A stretch of DNA of 64,000 bases. It comes from Erythrobasidium yunnanense (lineage: Eukaryota > Basidiomycota > Cystobasidiomycetes > Erythrobasidiales > Erythrobasidiaceae). The stretch is taken from the NCBI GenBank assembly GCA_001600175.1, contig BCJC01000002.1:2081111-2145110 (forward strand). Direction: 5' to 3'. The notes below the pieces were generated by a model that saw nothing but the letters and a program-made list of their open reading frames with translations, did not search any database and was not told where the DNA came from. The translations under genes were made by a program, and so were the position numbers. Below, one piece after another: positions 1 to 11,435 of this stretch (position 1 is the first letter of the stretch; every line of letters starts with the position of its first letter).

Positions 1-1675
1 GAGGGCGCTTTTCAACTACAACGACCCGCTGTTGCTCAGCGAAAGTGACAGCAACGAAGCGTATGTTTGGTGTTTGCTACAACTTCGAACGGATTCGAGC
101 TGACTTTGTCGTCAATGTGGTCCAAAATCTTGGACATCTTCATTGTTGAACGCTTTTCCAGTGCAAAAGCCCGTCTTTCAAGCAAGCTAGAATCAGAATA
201 TAGAAATCTTACATCGCTGCCGGCAGCGCTGGCGGGCCAGGCTGGAGCTTCAAGACCTCAGCAAGCTCAAGGGCCAGCTGCACCTACAGCAGGAACGAAG
301 CGCAAGCTTATCGAAGGTAGATACATAGCTGCAAGTCTCACAATGGGAGGATCTAACCTTCGCTCGGCCGCAGGTCCAGGAGCCTCGACTTCCGATGTTC
401 TTGACGATGTAGCTTCAAGCAAGGCGTACGTTGGCTACCTACTACAAGCCTACATAAAAGAGTACTGACTTAGCTTTAATATAGCCTCATTCGGCAAACG
501 CAAGGACATGCAGCACACCAACAACCGACCCTTCTTTCCCAATCTCTTATCAAGCGCAAGGAAGCTCGTTCGATAAAGCCAGACTATCACCCGCAATGGA
601 AGCTGTCAAGAGTTATTTCTGGACATCTAGGATGGGTCAGAAGTGTGGCAGTGGAGCCAGGCAATCAGTGGTTCGTGACGGGCGCTGGCGACAGAGTCAT
701 CAAGATTTGGGATCTGGCGACGGGAGAGCTCAAGCTATCCCTTACTGGTGAGCTTGTCATCAGCAGATTCTGTCAAACTATGCTAAAGCGGGAGTTGTCT
801 GCCAGGTCATATATCGACAGTGCGAGGGTTAGCCGTTTCACCACGGCATCCATACCTTTTCTCAGCAGGAGAGGACAAGATGGTCAAATGCTGGGATCTA
901 GAAACCAACAAAGTTATCAGACACTATCACGGGCATCTTTCCGCTGTCTATACAATGGCGTTACATCCTACTCTGGACCTGCTAGTAACAGGAGGAAGAG
1001 ATGCTTCAGTGCGGGTTTGGGATATACGTACGAAGACACAAGTCGTCCTTCTTTCTGGACATACGGCGACGGTTGCGGACGTGAAAGCCAACTCTACAGA
1101 TCCTCAGATCATTTCAAGTAGCATGGACTCGACAATCCGGTTATGGGATTTGGTAGCTGGAAAGACACAGACGCAACTCACGCATCATCACAAGAGTGTC
1201 AGGGCGCTAGCACTATCGAATGTAGAACACTCATTCGCATCAGGTTCAGCGGGCGGCTCAAACATGAAGAAGTGGAAGCTGCCAGAGGGTCAATGTAAGC
1301 TTGGTCTTCAGCCTCTATTAACATATGGCTCACCTCCTATACCCAGTCGTCCATAACTTCCAAGGACAGGATAGCATCATCAACACGCTTGCGTTGAACG
1401 ACGATGGCGTTCTCTTTTCCGGCGGTGATAACGGCAGCGTCACTTTCTGGGACTACAAATCTGGTCTACCCTTCCAGACGATGCAGGACGTGCCGCAACC
1501 TGGATCGCTTGATGCAGAAGCCGGTCAGTACTCTAGTTCCTGCGCTGAATGATCCGAGCTGACAGCCATATTCTGCTATCTAGGTGTCTTCTGCAGTACC
1601 TTCGACGTTACAGGCTCGCGGCTGATCACAGGATGCGCTGACAAGACAATCAAGATCTACAAAGAGGTTTCATGA
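1..1675 (+). CDS. PRP46: Pre-mRNA-splicing factor PRP46/PLRG1 (WD40), 5' end outside window
   Basis: WD40 protein of the Prp19-associated (NTC) complex, which activates the spliceosome in the nucleus. Coding exons I can join by phase are <1-60, 162-316, 374-425, 485-747, 806-1294, 1347-1523 and 1584-1675; all junctions have GT/AG ends and the frame closes on a TGA. The product ends in seven WD-type blades. Visible blade cores include [55 protein letters not shown] and the last strand TIKIYKEVS. The upstream KLESEYRNL stretch matches the N-terminal region of PLRG1 proteins. The initiator and first exon(s) lie before base 1. The WD40 order plus this N-terminal segment separate it from other WD40 families. 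Confidence 0.9.
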
Positions 1676-1837
1676 TCGCTTGGAGCAAAGGTTGTACAGC
1701 CAGTAGTACTGTTGTAAGAGGCTCAGTTTGCAATCTGTCTTGTGACTATAAGGCTTCCTCCTTACTATAACGCCTGCCCGAATCACTTATATCGTCGGCT
1801 TTTCTGCTTCCACGTCTTGCTTTGACCTACCGAAAGG

Positions 1838-2823
1838 ATGCTACCTCTCGAACTCGCATCTTTCTTCAGTCCTCTGTCCGGTTGCTCTACTCATCCACTG
1901 CTCTTCTCGCGCTTTGCGTTGCTGGGCCAGTATCCCACCTCGACGTCTCTACATCTGGCCCTTGCATACTTGCAGCGCAGGCGGCACCTGAATGCAACGC
2001 ACTTAGCAGATGTCAAAGACCCTCATGTCCTTATATTGCAGCCATCGCGGCACAAATTCCACGCCGGTTTAGTGCAAGAGAACGACGAATACCTCGCCCA
2101 GCATGGAGGCGATCCAGCTATAGCATTACTACTCGAATCCAATCTAGAATTTCGCTTTCTGGAAAGTATGGCTGCTTTCACCTTCTTCTGCACGGCATAC
2201 GACTCTTCCGAAGCCGGTGATGTCAATTCGCCTCTATACCTCAGACAGGCGCCAGATCTTGTCATTATGTGCAATCTGAGTGACTACCTCCTGGAAAAAG
2301 CTAATACCGGGTGCGGCCGACCTTTGCCATGTAGCATCGACATGGACTGATGTGCACTTTGCGGCGATCAAGAGCTGGCATCGAAGTCTACGCATCATTG
2401 ATAGCCGGTCTACTCTCTGCATTTCCTGAACCAACGCAAATAGTGCTTCTCGATAATCCGCCGGACACGCATAAGATGCTACCTATCCTGCCCTCGCATC
2501 TAAATTCTCAGCTTCGGCGCAAGCAACGTGCAGATGGAGATAAGAGCAGTCCTGCAAAAGAAGGACAGAAGACATACACTCCAGAGCCGAGGAAGATGGA
2601 ATTGGAGAAGATCGTCGAGTATTTCTGCGATACTGTGGGCACGATCACGGATCATGGCGGGAATGAGAATCTCAACTGGTACGAGGTGGACATACAGCCT
2701 GTTGAGCAGCATAGCAGCGATCCTCAGGCTAGAGGTGAGCATATAAGGGCACGATATGCAGTGCATAAAGGTTGGGATGAAAGTGGATACAGCGGTAGGG
2801 AGCGTCTGAGCGTAAGATTTTGA
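1838..2823 (+). CDS. Unrecognised protein, at least two exons
   Basis: ATG at 1838 opens about 147 clean codons. A second open stretch, read to the TGA at 2823, lies in another frame, so at least one intron sits around 2280-2375. A GTGACT donor at 2280 and a GCTAAT branch-like site are visible. Acceptors at 2334 and 2374 are both possible, and only the latter joins the frames with one intron. The first exon is hydrophobic and regularly alternating (HVLILQPSRHKF, DLVIMCN), with a GQYPTSTS segment before a helix. That is loosely like the strand / loop / strand layout of RecA-fold proteins, but no proper Walker A is present. The C-terminal third is polar and lysine-rich. I do not recognise the family. 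Confidence 0.55.
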
Positions 2824-3232
2824 GACAGTGAAGATCCTGCTCATTGCTGTAGATGTCATGAAAATCCTCTTTTCACCCTTCTCGTCTCACCTCAGTCGAG
2901 TCGCGCTGCATCGGGTACTGTCGAGAGCGGTGTGCATCAGATAGCTCTTTTGGGTGTAGACATGTATGTCAGGCAATCCAACCAGCTTTTGCGGAAACTT
3001 CGCATCCTTTGTCACGCGACTGACCTCTTGCTTGACTTTCTGCGAACTCGCGAACGCAACGATTCGAGCAATAACCAGCGTCGTGCTCGACATAACACTT
3101 CTTGGATCTTGAGACTTCGTACACACTCGTTTAGCTAGCCGCAAGAGCATCGCAAGGCCCGCAAGGGTTGAGGTGGAAGCGTCAGTCAACCTTGTCGAGA
3201 TCAGCCTGGAAAATCGCAGATCCTCGTTCGCA
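2824..3232. promoter_or_regulatory. Intergenic, presumed RAD21 promoter
   Basis: This 409 nt stretch separates the unknown gene from RAD21. I see no ATG-started coding exon, RNA gene or repeat in it. It must hold the RAD21 promoter and 5' leader, but no named motif stands out. Confidence 0.35.
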
Positions 3233-6023
3233 ATGTCGTTCAATACCGATGCTGTGAGTACTGCAAGCGTAAGGTAGCTGTGCGAACGCGATTCTGATGT
3301 TATTTCCTATTGCAGCTCCTGAACAAGCGCAGCCCGCTGGCTGCCGTCTGGATGGCTTCCCACGTCGAGCGCAAGGTCGCAAAGACTGTCCTTCTTCGCG
3401 TAAATATCCCAGACTCTGTAGATGCCATCACTGGAGGAACCGAAGGCGATTCTCATGTGGAGATCCTGGCTTTGCGATTGTCCGGTCAACTTCTGCTCGG
3501 TGTCGCAAGAATCTACTCTAGGAAAGCGAAATACCTGATGGATGACTGTTCAGAAGCCTTGCTGAGGCTTAGATCGGCCTTCAAGAGTGCTGGTAGCTCT
3601 ACTGCACAAGGTGCTAGAGCAAGGGGAGATGTAGACATGCCGGAGAACGAAGATGCAGGAAGAGGGAACATCAACATCAATCTAGCACTAGATGCTGGCA
3701 GGAATGCCGACTTCGATATGCTCTTCAATGCAGACTTTGGCGGAATGGGCGGTATGTGGTGAGTAGATCAACCCGTTTAAACTCGTCCTACCTTACTGCA
3801 ACTGGCTAACGTATTTACTAGGGACGATCTTGATGCCTTGCGAACACCGCGTGCGATTCGACAGAAAGCACCGGGTACAAGCAGGACGACCGTATCTCGG
3901 AATGCAGACATCACACTAGCAGAAGACGATATAGATCTACCTCCTCATGAAGGTGACGACCGAGGAAGTCCATTCCCAGACGACGAGATGGGCATAGCGT
4001 CTCAGGAATATCGGGCCATGTCTGCCTCGATTAATGGTGGTGACGAGCTGGATCTAGGCTTAGATCTGGAGTTGGATTTTGGGCTAGGCAACGAGCTGGA
4101 TCTAGGGCTAGACAACGAGAACGACATCGATCTAGGGTCGTCTTCCCCAGCACCAGGCGCGAGTAAACAGCAGGGTCAAAGTACAAGCAGGGTTGCAGCT
4201 ATCGCAGCAGAAGCACGCGCAAGAAGCTCTTCAGAAGCGCCTTCAGTCGAATTAGGAAGGGATGCAGCGCCGCCTCGTGCGCTCCGAGACAGTATAGATA
4301 GGGAATTGTTGCCTGAAGCGGCAGCCGATATGGACCAAAGCGTGCTCAAGAACAATACAACATTCGATAGCGACAACGGCCAGCCGGCTTTTCAAGGAAA
4401 TGACATGGACGACTTCGCAGGCAACAACTTTGGCGATCTTGACATGGGACAGCGGAGTAAGTGAGGCCCTGCAGAGTCTTTGAACGGCGAACTGATGTAG
4501 CTTATACAGCGCCGAGAGCTCTCTCCCCAGCTGGCTCACAAGCGCCTGGAGACCGCGAACGCACACCACAGACTGCAGCCGATGCCGAACAGGGCGCTGC
4601 GCCAACAGACGAAAGCCAACCTATCGATATGACCCCCAAAACCGCTAAGCAGGTCGCAGACGCAGCTGCTCTGGAATCAGCTACGCGCAAGCGGAAAGAG
4701 AATGCCAATCCGACTACACGACAGAAGCCAGCCAAAGTCCGCAAGCAAATTATAGACTCCGTCATCGAACTTGAACAGCAGCGGCGAGTTGTAGGGGACT
4801 CGCAATCGCAAGGCCAGTCACAGACTACATTAGGAGGAGTCTCTCTAGCTACTAAGGAAGAGAGAATGCAGCAAGGCTTGCTCAAAGAGACTCGCTATCT
4901 GCCAAAGAGCGCTATTCAGCTGCGCTTCCAGGAGGTTGCAGCGAACCCAACACCGCACTTCCTAGGGGGTCTGTTAGGTGCATTTACGGAGTCCGGCAAC
5001 AAAGGGGATGGCTTCTATGCTGGTCCGCCCGGTCTTCCTCAAGAGTTGCAGACTCTATTCCGCTTCACGCTCAGCAAGAAAGGCAGCTTGAATGGCGCAC
5101 CGAAACGTATTCGAGCAGAAGAACAGCAAGAGCAGCAGCGTAAGAGGGCGCGGTCGCAGTCAGAAGCTCCGTCTGTCGAGTTGGGCAGAGAACGACAGCC
5201 CTCGATGGCCGGAGATATGGATGGCTTGCTTGATTTTGGAGGCGCTCCTGGAGACGATTCGGAATTCATGGGCAATGACTTCGACATGGGTGGACTGGAT
5301 CGAGATGTCAATCTCGACCTTGGAAATGCATCCCACAGGACCATTGAGAAGACGCCTTCCCGTATGGGCACCCCGCTTCCTGGAGCGCTCGACATCAGCT
5401 TCAACATAGACTTCGATGCCATCGATCGAGCCAATCAGTCAGTTCTGGCCGTCTTCGATTCCGCCACTAAAGCTTCGCAGCCGCAAAACATGGTCACTCC
5501 CGCAAAGTCGACGAGAGGTGGCATGCTCAGCGTGCCCGGTACGAGGAGTAGCGCAATCAACAGTCAGCAAGGCGAGCAAGAGTCTCAAGCGGATGAAACT
5601 GTCCTCGAAACGCGGCATGCGGGTAAGAGAGGGACCAAGTGGTCGGAAAACACGGTGAAAGCGATTAAGCTACTCGAACACGAATTTGGCTCAAAAGAGG
5701 AAGAGAAGGTGTTGAGCTTCAATAAGCTGGCTGATAAGGTATGCGATAATCCAGCTTTCCTCATCTTCGCTAACCAGTTCTTACAGGCCTCGCGCAAGGC
5801 TGCAGCATCCATGTTCTTCGAGACGCTCATTCTAGGAACGAGGAACTGTCTGAAGATGGAGCAGTCTGAGCCATACGGTGATATTAAGATCTCAAGTCAG
5901 CCCGAACTATGGGAAGTATGCGACAGCTTGAACAAGCTGAGCGTAGAGAACCAAGCTGCCAGCCGAGAAGCGACACCGGCAGCGTCAGTCAGGAGTAGAC
6001 GTAGTGTCTCAATCAATATATAA
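3233..6023 (+). CDS. RAD21: Cohesin kleisin subunit RAD21/SCC1
   Basis: Kleisin that closes the SMC1-SMC3 cohesin ring and is cut by separase at anaphase. Five exons (3233-3253, 3316-3758, 3822-4456, 4501-5738, 5787-6023) join in frame to 857 aa. The N-terminal SMC3-binding domain is clear: LLNKRSPLAAVWMASH, then LRLSGQLLLGVARIYSRKAK. The C-terminal winged helix that binds SMC1 is also clear: RKAAASMFFETLILGTRNCL. The acidic middle carries two SVELGR motifs (4243-4260 and 5172-5189) that fit the yeast Scc1 separase consensus S-x-E-x-G-R. The last intron (5739-5786) is 48 nt and stop-free. RAD21 fits better than meiotic REC8 because of the two cleavage motifs and the strong N-terminal match, but REC8 is not formally excluded. 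Confidence 0.93.
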
Positions 6024-6290
6024 CCACGAATGATAACGTAACGACATGCTTGGTCTAATGAATATTATCGTTGTATCTAGCTCCCATATTTTGTAGAAAG
6101 AGCAGCTTCTTGATGTTTCTAGGTTAATTAGCGAAGGATAAGAGTGTATGCAACTACCTGAAGCAACAGTTGTCCGGTGATTGCTTGCTGTCCTGAAATC
6201 TGGAAACTTCTCTTGCAGCGTCCAAAATTTGGCTACCGGGTTGACTCTGCCTTTTTCCCTTTCTCAAGCCGCTTTAACACCTTCTACACC

Positions 6291-6723
6291 ATGGTAAACA
6301 AAGCCTTACAAGACATATACGGCCTGCTAACAGTTTCGGTCTTGCTTTTTCCAGTCGCTTTCGATAAAGTCGATCCGTTCGGTCGTCCCTCTGCTTGACC
6401 GCGTCCTCATCCAGCGCGCAAAGGCGTCGCAAAAGGTGCAAGAATCAATCTCTGAATGCTGGAGAATGAGCTGACTTGATGCCCGTCAAAAGACTGCCTC
6501 TGGACTGTACATCCCGACAAAAGACAACGAAACGCTTCCTGAAGGCACAGTCGTCGCTGTTGGACCTGGAGCACCTAACAAAGATGGCCAGATAATCCCG
6601 GTCAACGTCAAGGAGGGCGACAGAGTCCTGCTTCCGCAGTTCGGTGGGCAGCCGGTCAAAGTGGGCGAAGACGAGTACACCATCTTCAGGGATGCAGACT
6701 TGCTGGCGAAGCTTAACGAGTAG
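6291..6723 (+). CDS. HSP10: Mitochondrial co-chaperonin HSP10 (GroES homologue)
   Basis: Heptameric lid of the mitochondrial HSP60 chamber. Three exons (6291-6293, 6355-6435, 6493-6723) give 104 aa, the usual size. The first coding exon is only the ATG, followed at once by a GTAAAC donor, a CTGCTAAC branch and a TTTTCCAG acceptor. Signature segments are SVVPLLDRVLIQRAK, the mobile-loop region TASGLYIPTKDNE, VVAVGPGAPNKDG, VKEGDRVLLPQFGG and the terminal YTIFRDADLLAKL. The initiator assignment rests on the spliced frame M-SLSIKSIRSVVP, which matches the family N-terminus. Its partner HSP60 lies about 13 kb away on the other strand. Confidence 0.95.
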
Positions 6724-6822
6724 ATGCGACTTCTGCGTATGGTGAGCCTGAGCTACGTCTGCCGAGAGCGAAATGAAAGCTGGCTGACTGTTTCTAGTGA
6801 CTTTCTTTCTAGGTACCATAAG

Positions 6823-8094
6823 CTAGTAATGACGGATCTGTACTATATACGCGATAAAGTAACGCAACTAGACTTCTCACCACTCATCTCTGCCCATATT
6901 CGTGCTCAGACCTGGCCGATGAATGCCTGCGACAGAGCCGGATGTCAACTTCGCGCCCGCACTCACTCTAGTACACAGTTCGCCATGCTCACCTGAAGCG
7001 CTTTTAAGCCCAGACGGAAATTATATGCGCTGGTCAGGAGCATGACACCGAAAGTTCCCAAGAACCCAGTAAGACGACCCCCGGCGACAGCACCCTAGAC
7101 CAACGGCAGCTGCTTCAGCACTTTCGCCAATGCTGCAAATGATATATATCACTTACTGTGCCTTTCAGCCCAAGTTCCTGAGCGTCCAGCCAAAGAACGT
7201 CAGTTGTGCCAGACAGAGCGTACAAAACGGATTCGTGACATACCACGTGTGCCTGCATGTGGACAGTATTCAAGTCAGCTTTTCACATAAAGTCGAACAT
7301 GGTGCACTAGGCCTCACGACGCGAATGGCAAACAGGACGCCATAAGCTGAATGAGCCAACCATGTCTGGCAAGCACATATGTCAGCAAAGAGTATACTCG
7401 GCGACCCCTCTTTAGCGAATGCCTCACCGGAGCGCCGTTCAATTCAGCGAAGCCAATTAAGAGCATTGCGAGCGGCACCTGCTCGAAGGCTCAAGTTATA
7501 GCGGGTGCATATAACCTTCCAGACTTACATTCTCTGTGAAGTTACCATGTGCTCGGGTAGCGCTGCATGACATAAAGTCAGTACGCTCTGAATCGTTGAA
7601 GTGTCACATACTGACATTTGTAGCTGTCTTTCAGCTTCTTTGAACTCCGCAGGGTCTGATGCCACCTTCTTTCCGCTGCATATCGTTCAGCTGTTGGATC
7701 GCTAACTTAAAGTAGCATGAGTACTGACAGGCTAGTATTTGGATCTGACTTTACTGATCCTTCAGAGCGCTCGCCAAGCATATAGCCGGTCCTTTGTTGC
7801 ATGCGAAACATATCAGGATAGCGTTATACTCCGAAACGATCAATGTAGATTTACTTCACTCGGAACTTGGCGACGTTCATGCCTGTCAAAGCGCATACTA
7901 TGCTTCAGTCTGATTGCTTGAGTGATACACTATAGCCAGTAGCATCTTGACTACCTAGATAAGTGTAATACCCAGTAAACATAGGAGACCAAGCAAGCGT
8001 TGCTCTGTCGTGACAGATGCTGTCAGACCGGCATCATCTTGCCTGAGACCCGAATAGACATCACGCACGGCGTCAGGACGATGGCAGCAGGCAT
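6823..8094 (-). CDS. MAPEG-family membrane protein, copy B (many small exons)
   Basis: No long open frame exists here, but stepping through GT/AG sites on the minus strand gives a MAPEG-type (membrane-associated, eicosanoid and glutathione metabolism) protein. The start is MPAAIVLTP at 8094. Further segments are MFTGYYTYLGMNVAKFR, DPAEFKEAERQLQ, PLAMLLIGFAELNGAP (about 7430-7479), TWLAHSAYGVLFAIRV and GGRLTGFLGTFGVMLLTSAY (about 7010-7100), ending at a TAG at 6823-6825. AELNGAP-TWL followed by a hydrophobic helix is typical of the YecN-like MAPEG branch. About four helices are expected. Some junctions between 7500 and 7950 are not settled. The 3' end is 100 nt from the HSP10 stop on the opposite strand. 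Substrate unknown. Confidence 0.6.
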
Positions 8095-8270
8095 GTTACT
8101 CGAAATGTATGTGTGAAGGGTTGTACAACAGCCAAAGAAGCAAGAGTCTTTAGAAAGCAGAACCTACGGTCGCGCTCGGCTAGCCTTTCTGTTGCTTATC
8201 CGCGCCGCCACTTGAGACAATGTGCCTGATATGTATACACGCGCCTGAGAGTCGCTAGACGCGTCGTTCC

Positions 8271-9056
8271 TTATCCGACAAACCACCCATGTTGCTTGAC
8301 AAAGTATCCGAAGGTCTGAGGTTGCCACGAAACAATCAGAACGTAAGCAGTCAGGCCAAGAGACAAACCCGCTCACGAGGAGAGCATCGTAACCAGCCCA
8401 TAGATTGTATGCACCGAAGCTCAGATTCACGATGCCCGTATTGATGGCATCACTGGTAAAGGAAGCCAGCGAATTGTTGATCTTTAGATCAAGCTACCAT
8501 TAGCCGGAGAACCGTGATATGGAGTCTTTATCAACTTACCAGGACCTTCCAGGAATACGAAGTTTCATGGACTCAGCGTTCGTATATCATGTTGGAAGAC
8601 CAGCTTTGCGAACCGAAGGTACGGCTCGAGCCAGCAGCAAGGCAGCATATCCAGTGTGTATTAGCCAGGTCTACCCATAAATCTCAGTAAGGGGGCTAAC
8701 GAGGCCAGATTGGCGAATAAGAGGCGTCTTACAGGCGCGCCGTTGATTTCGGCCACTATCATGATCGTCATCGAGAAAAGGACCTGGGCGCGAGTCAGTC
8801 AAGGTGAATGTGAAGAGTGAACGAGTCGTACGTTCTCGGAGAACGCAGATCTAACACGAATAGTTCTAGAAAGTCAATCCGGCTTAGTGGATTCTCTTCC
8901 TGCGAGGCGTTCGAACGTCCTTACTGTTGGAGGAGCGCATGGTCGATCTCCCGTTCCCTGGGTGCAGATGTTACGCTGATACCGCAGGCTGCTCATTAGC
9001 AAAGCAGGGAGAGGAGAGGAGAGGAGTCGGTGATCGGGGTTTCCTTACGGCTCCCT
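8271..9056 (-). CDS. MAPEG-family membrane protein, copy A (start not resolved)
   Basis: Second MAPEG gene in tandem with copy B. Minus-strand exons read REREIDHALLQQTIRVRSAF, SENVLFSMTIMIVAEINGAP (about 8732-8783), TWLIHTGYAALLLARA, then SFTSDAINTGIVNLSFGAYN, LWAGYDALL and FGYFVKQHGWFVG ending at a TAA (8271-8273). An intron follows INGAP exactly where copy B has one, and the next intron (after LLLARA / LFAIRV) is also shared, so the two are paralogues. One central junction (about 8560-8640) and the N-terminal exon(s) upstream of 9056 could not be fixed. A MNFTRPRFVVTPYM frame near 9400 is a possible start. A single very short exon or an assembly error in the centre cannot be excluded. Confidence 0.5.
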
Positions 9057-9573
9057 CTGTACAAAGTCAGTCTTAGCGCCTGTTACGTTTGTACGACCAG
9101 TACAAATCCACAAACCCAAACTTTGAGGTCGAGTTTAGCTACTTGGGCCGTGAGACTTCGAGGACAGTGACATGAGCGCAATGCACTTCCATCGAGCCTA
9201 GCATCAGCTCACTACGCATGGTACAGCTGTGTTCGGTATCTCAGTCATTGTGCATTGTGTCAGATTGCTCAGAAGTACGCCGAGGACGGGACTCCAGACG
9301 AGCGCGCCGCTGCGAGAGGAGGATCAGAAAGCGCACAGAGGAGTTGCGAGTCGCAAAAGAGTCATGTACGGAGTGACCACGAAGCGCGGTCGCGTGAAGT
9401 TCATTGTGGGAGCGAGTTGGCCAGAGTACTAGGTAGGAAGGCATCGCGAATATGCATGATGACACATCTGACAAGGATGGTTACGACAAAAGATGTGCAT
9501 AGGTGCCTAAGCGCAGTCAGACCAGCAGACTAATGCTACGAGAACAATTACGGACATGCCAAGGTGGCATACT
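9057..9573. other. Intergenic between MAPEG copy A and nitronate monooxygenase
   Basis: About 517 nt holding the unresolved 5' exon(s) and promoter of MAPEG copy A and the 3' flank of the monooxygenase gene. A short purine repeat of GAGGA units lies just inside the neighbouring gene at about 9009-9026. I see no other gene. Confidence 0.3.
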
Positions 9574-11141
<1,568 letters not shown>

Positions 11142-11435
11142 CCTGACTGTCGCTGCCCAAGCTTGTCGTGTTTTAGAGCTGTTCTGAACTTTCACGCCAA
11201 GAAGGGGTGCCGGTCTTTGGGATGCGTATTTCGTCTGGAGGCTCGCAGCACTGCTGTAGGGACGAAGAGTATGTGTTCAAAAACAATCAAGATGGTGAAG
11301 CAAAAGGAAAGCGCGACCGAGGTGTTTCAGCGATGAAAGTAAGCCGGGTATGAGTGCAGCCGGGCCGAGGTAAGACAACGTATTCTAAGTATTACTGATG
11401 CGGATTGCGATATTAGTGATGGCTCTAATCAATGT

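Noticed and set aside
2887-3243. Minus-strand open frame of 118 codons over the RAD21 promoter
   Set aside because: It starts at a TTG, overlaps the RAD21 start, has no splice partners and no recognisable similarity.
9229-9432. Plus-strand frame ending KFIVGASWPEY near 9430
   Set aside because: No splice partner or similarity; it lies in the 5' region of the minus-strand MAPEG copy A, where an opposite-strand exon is at least as likely.
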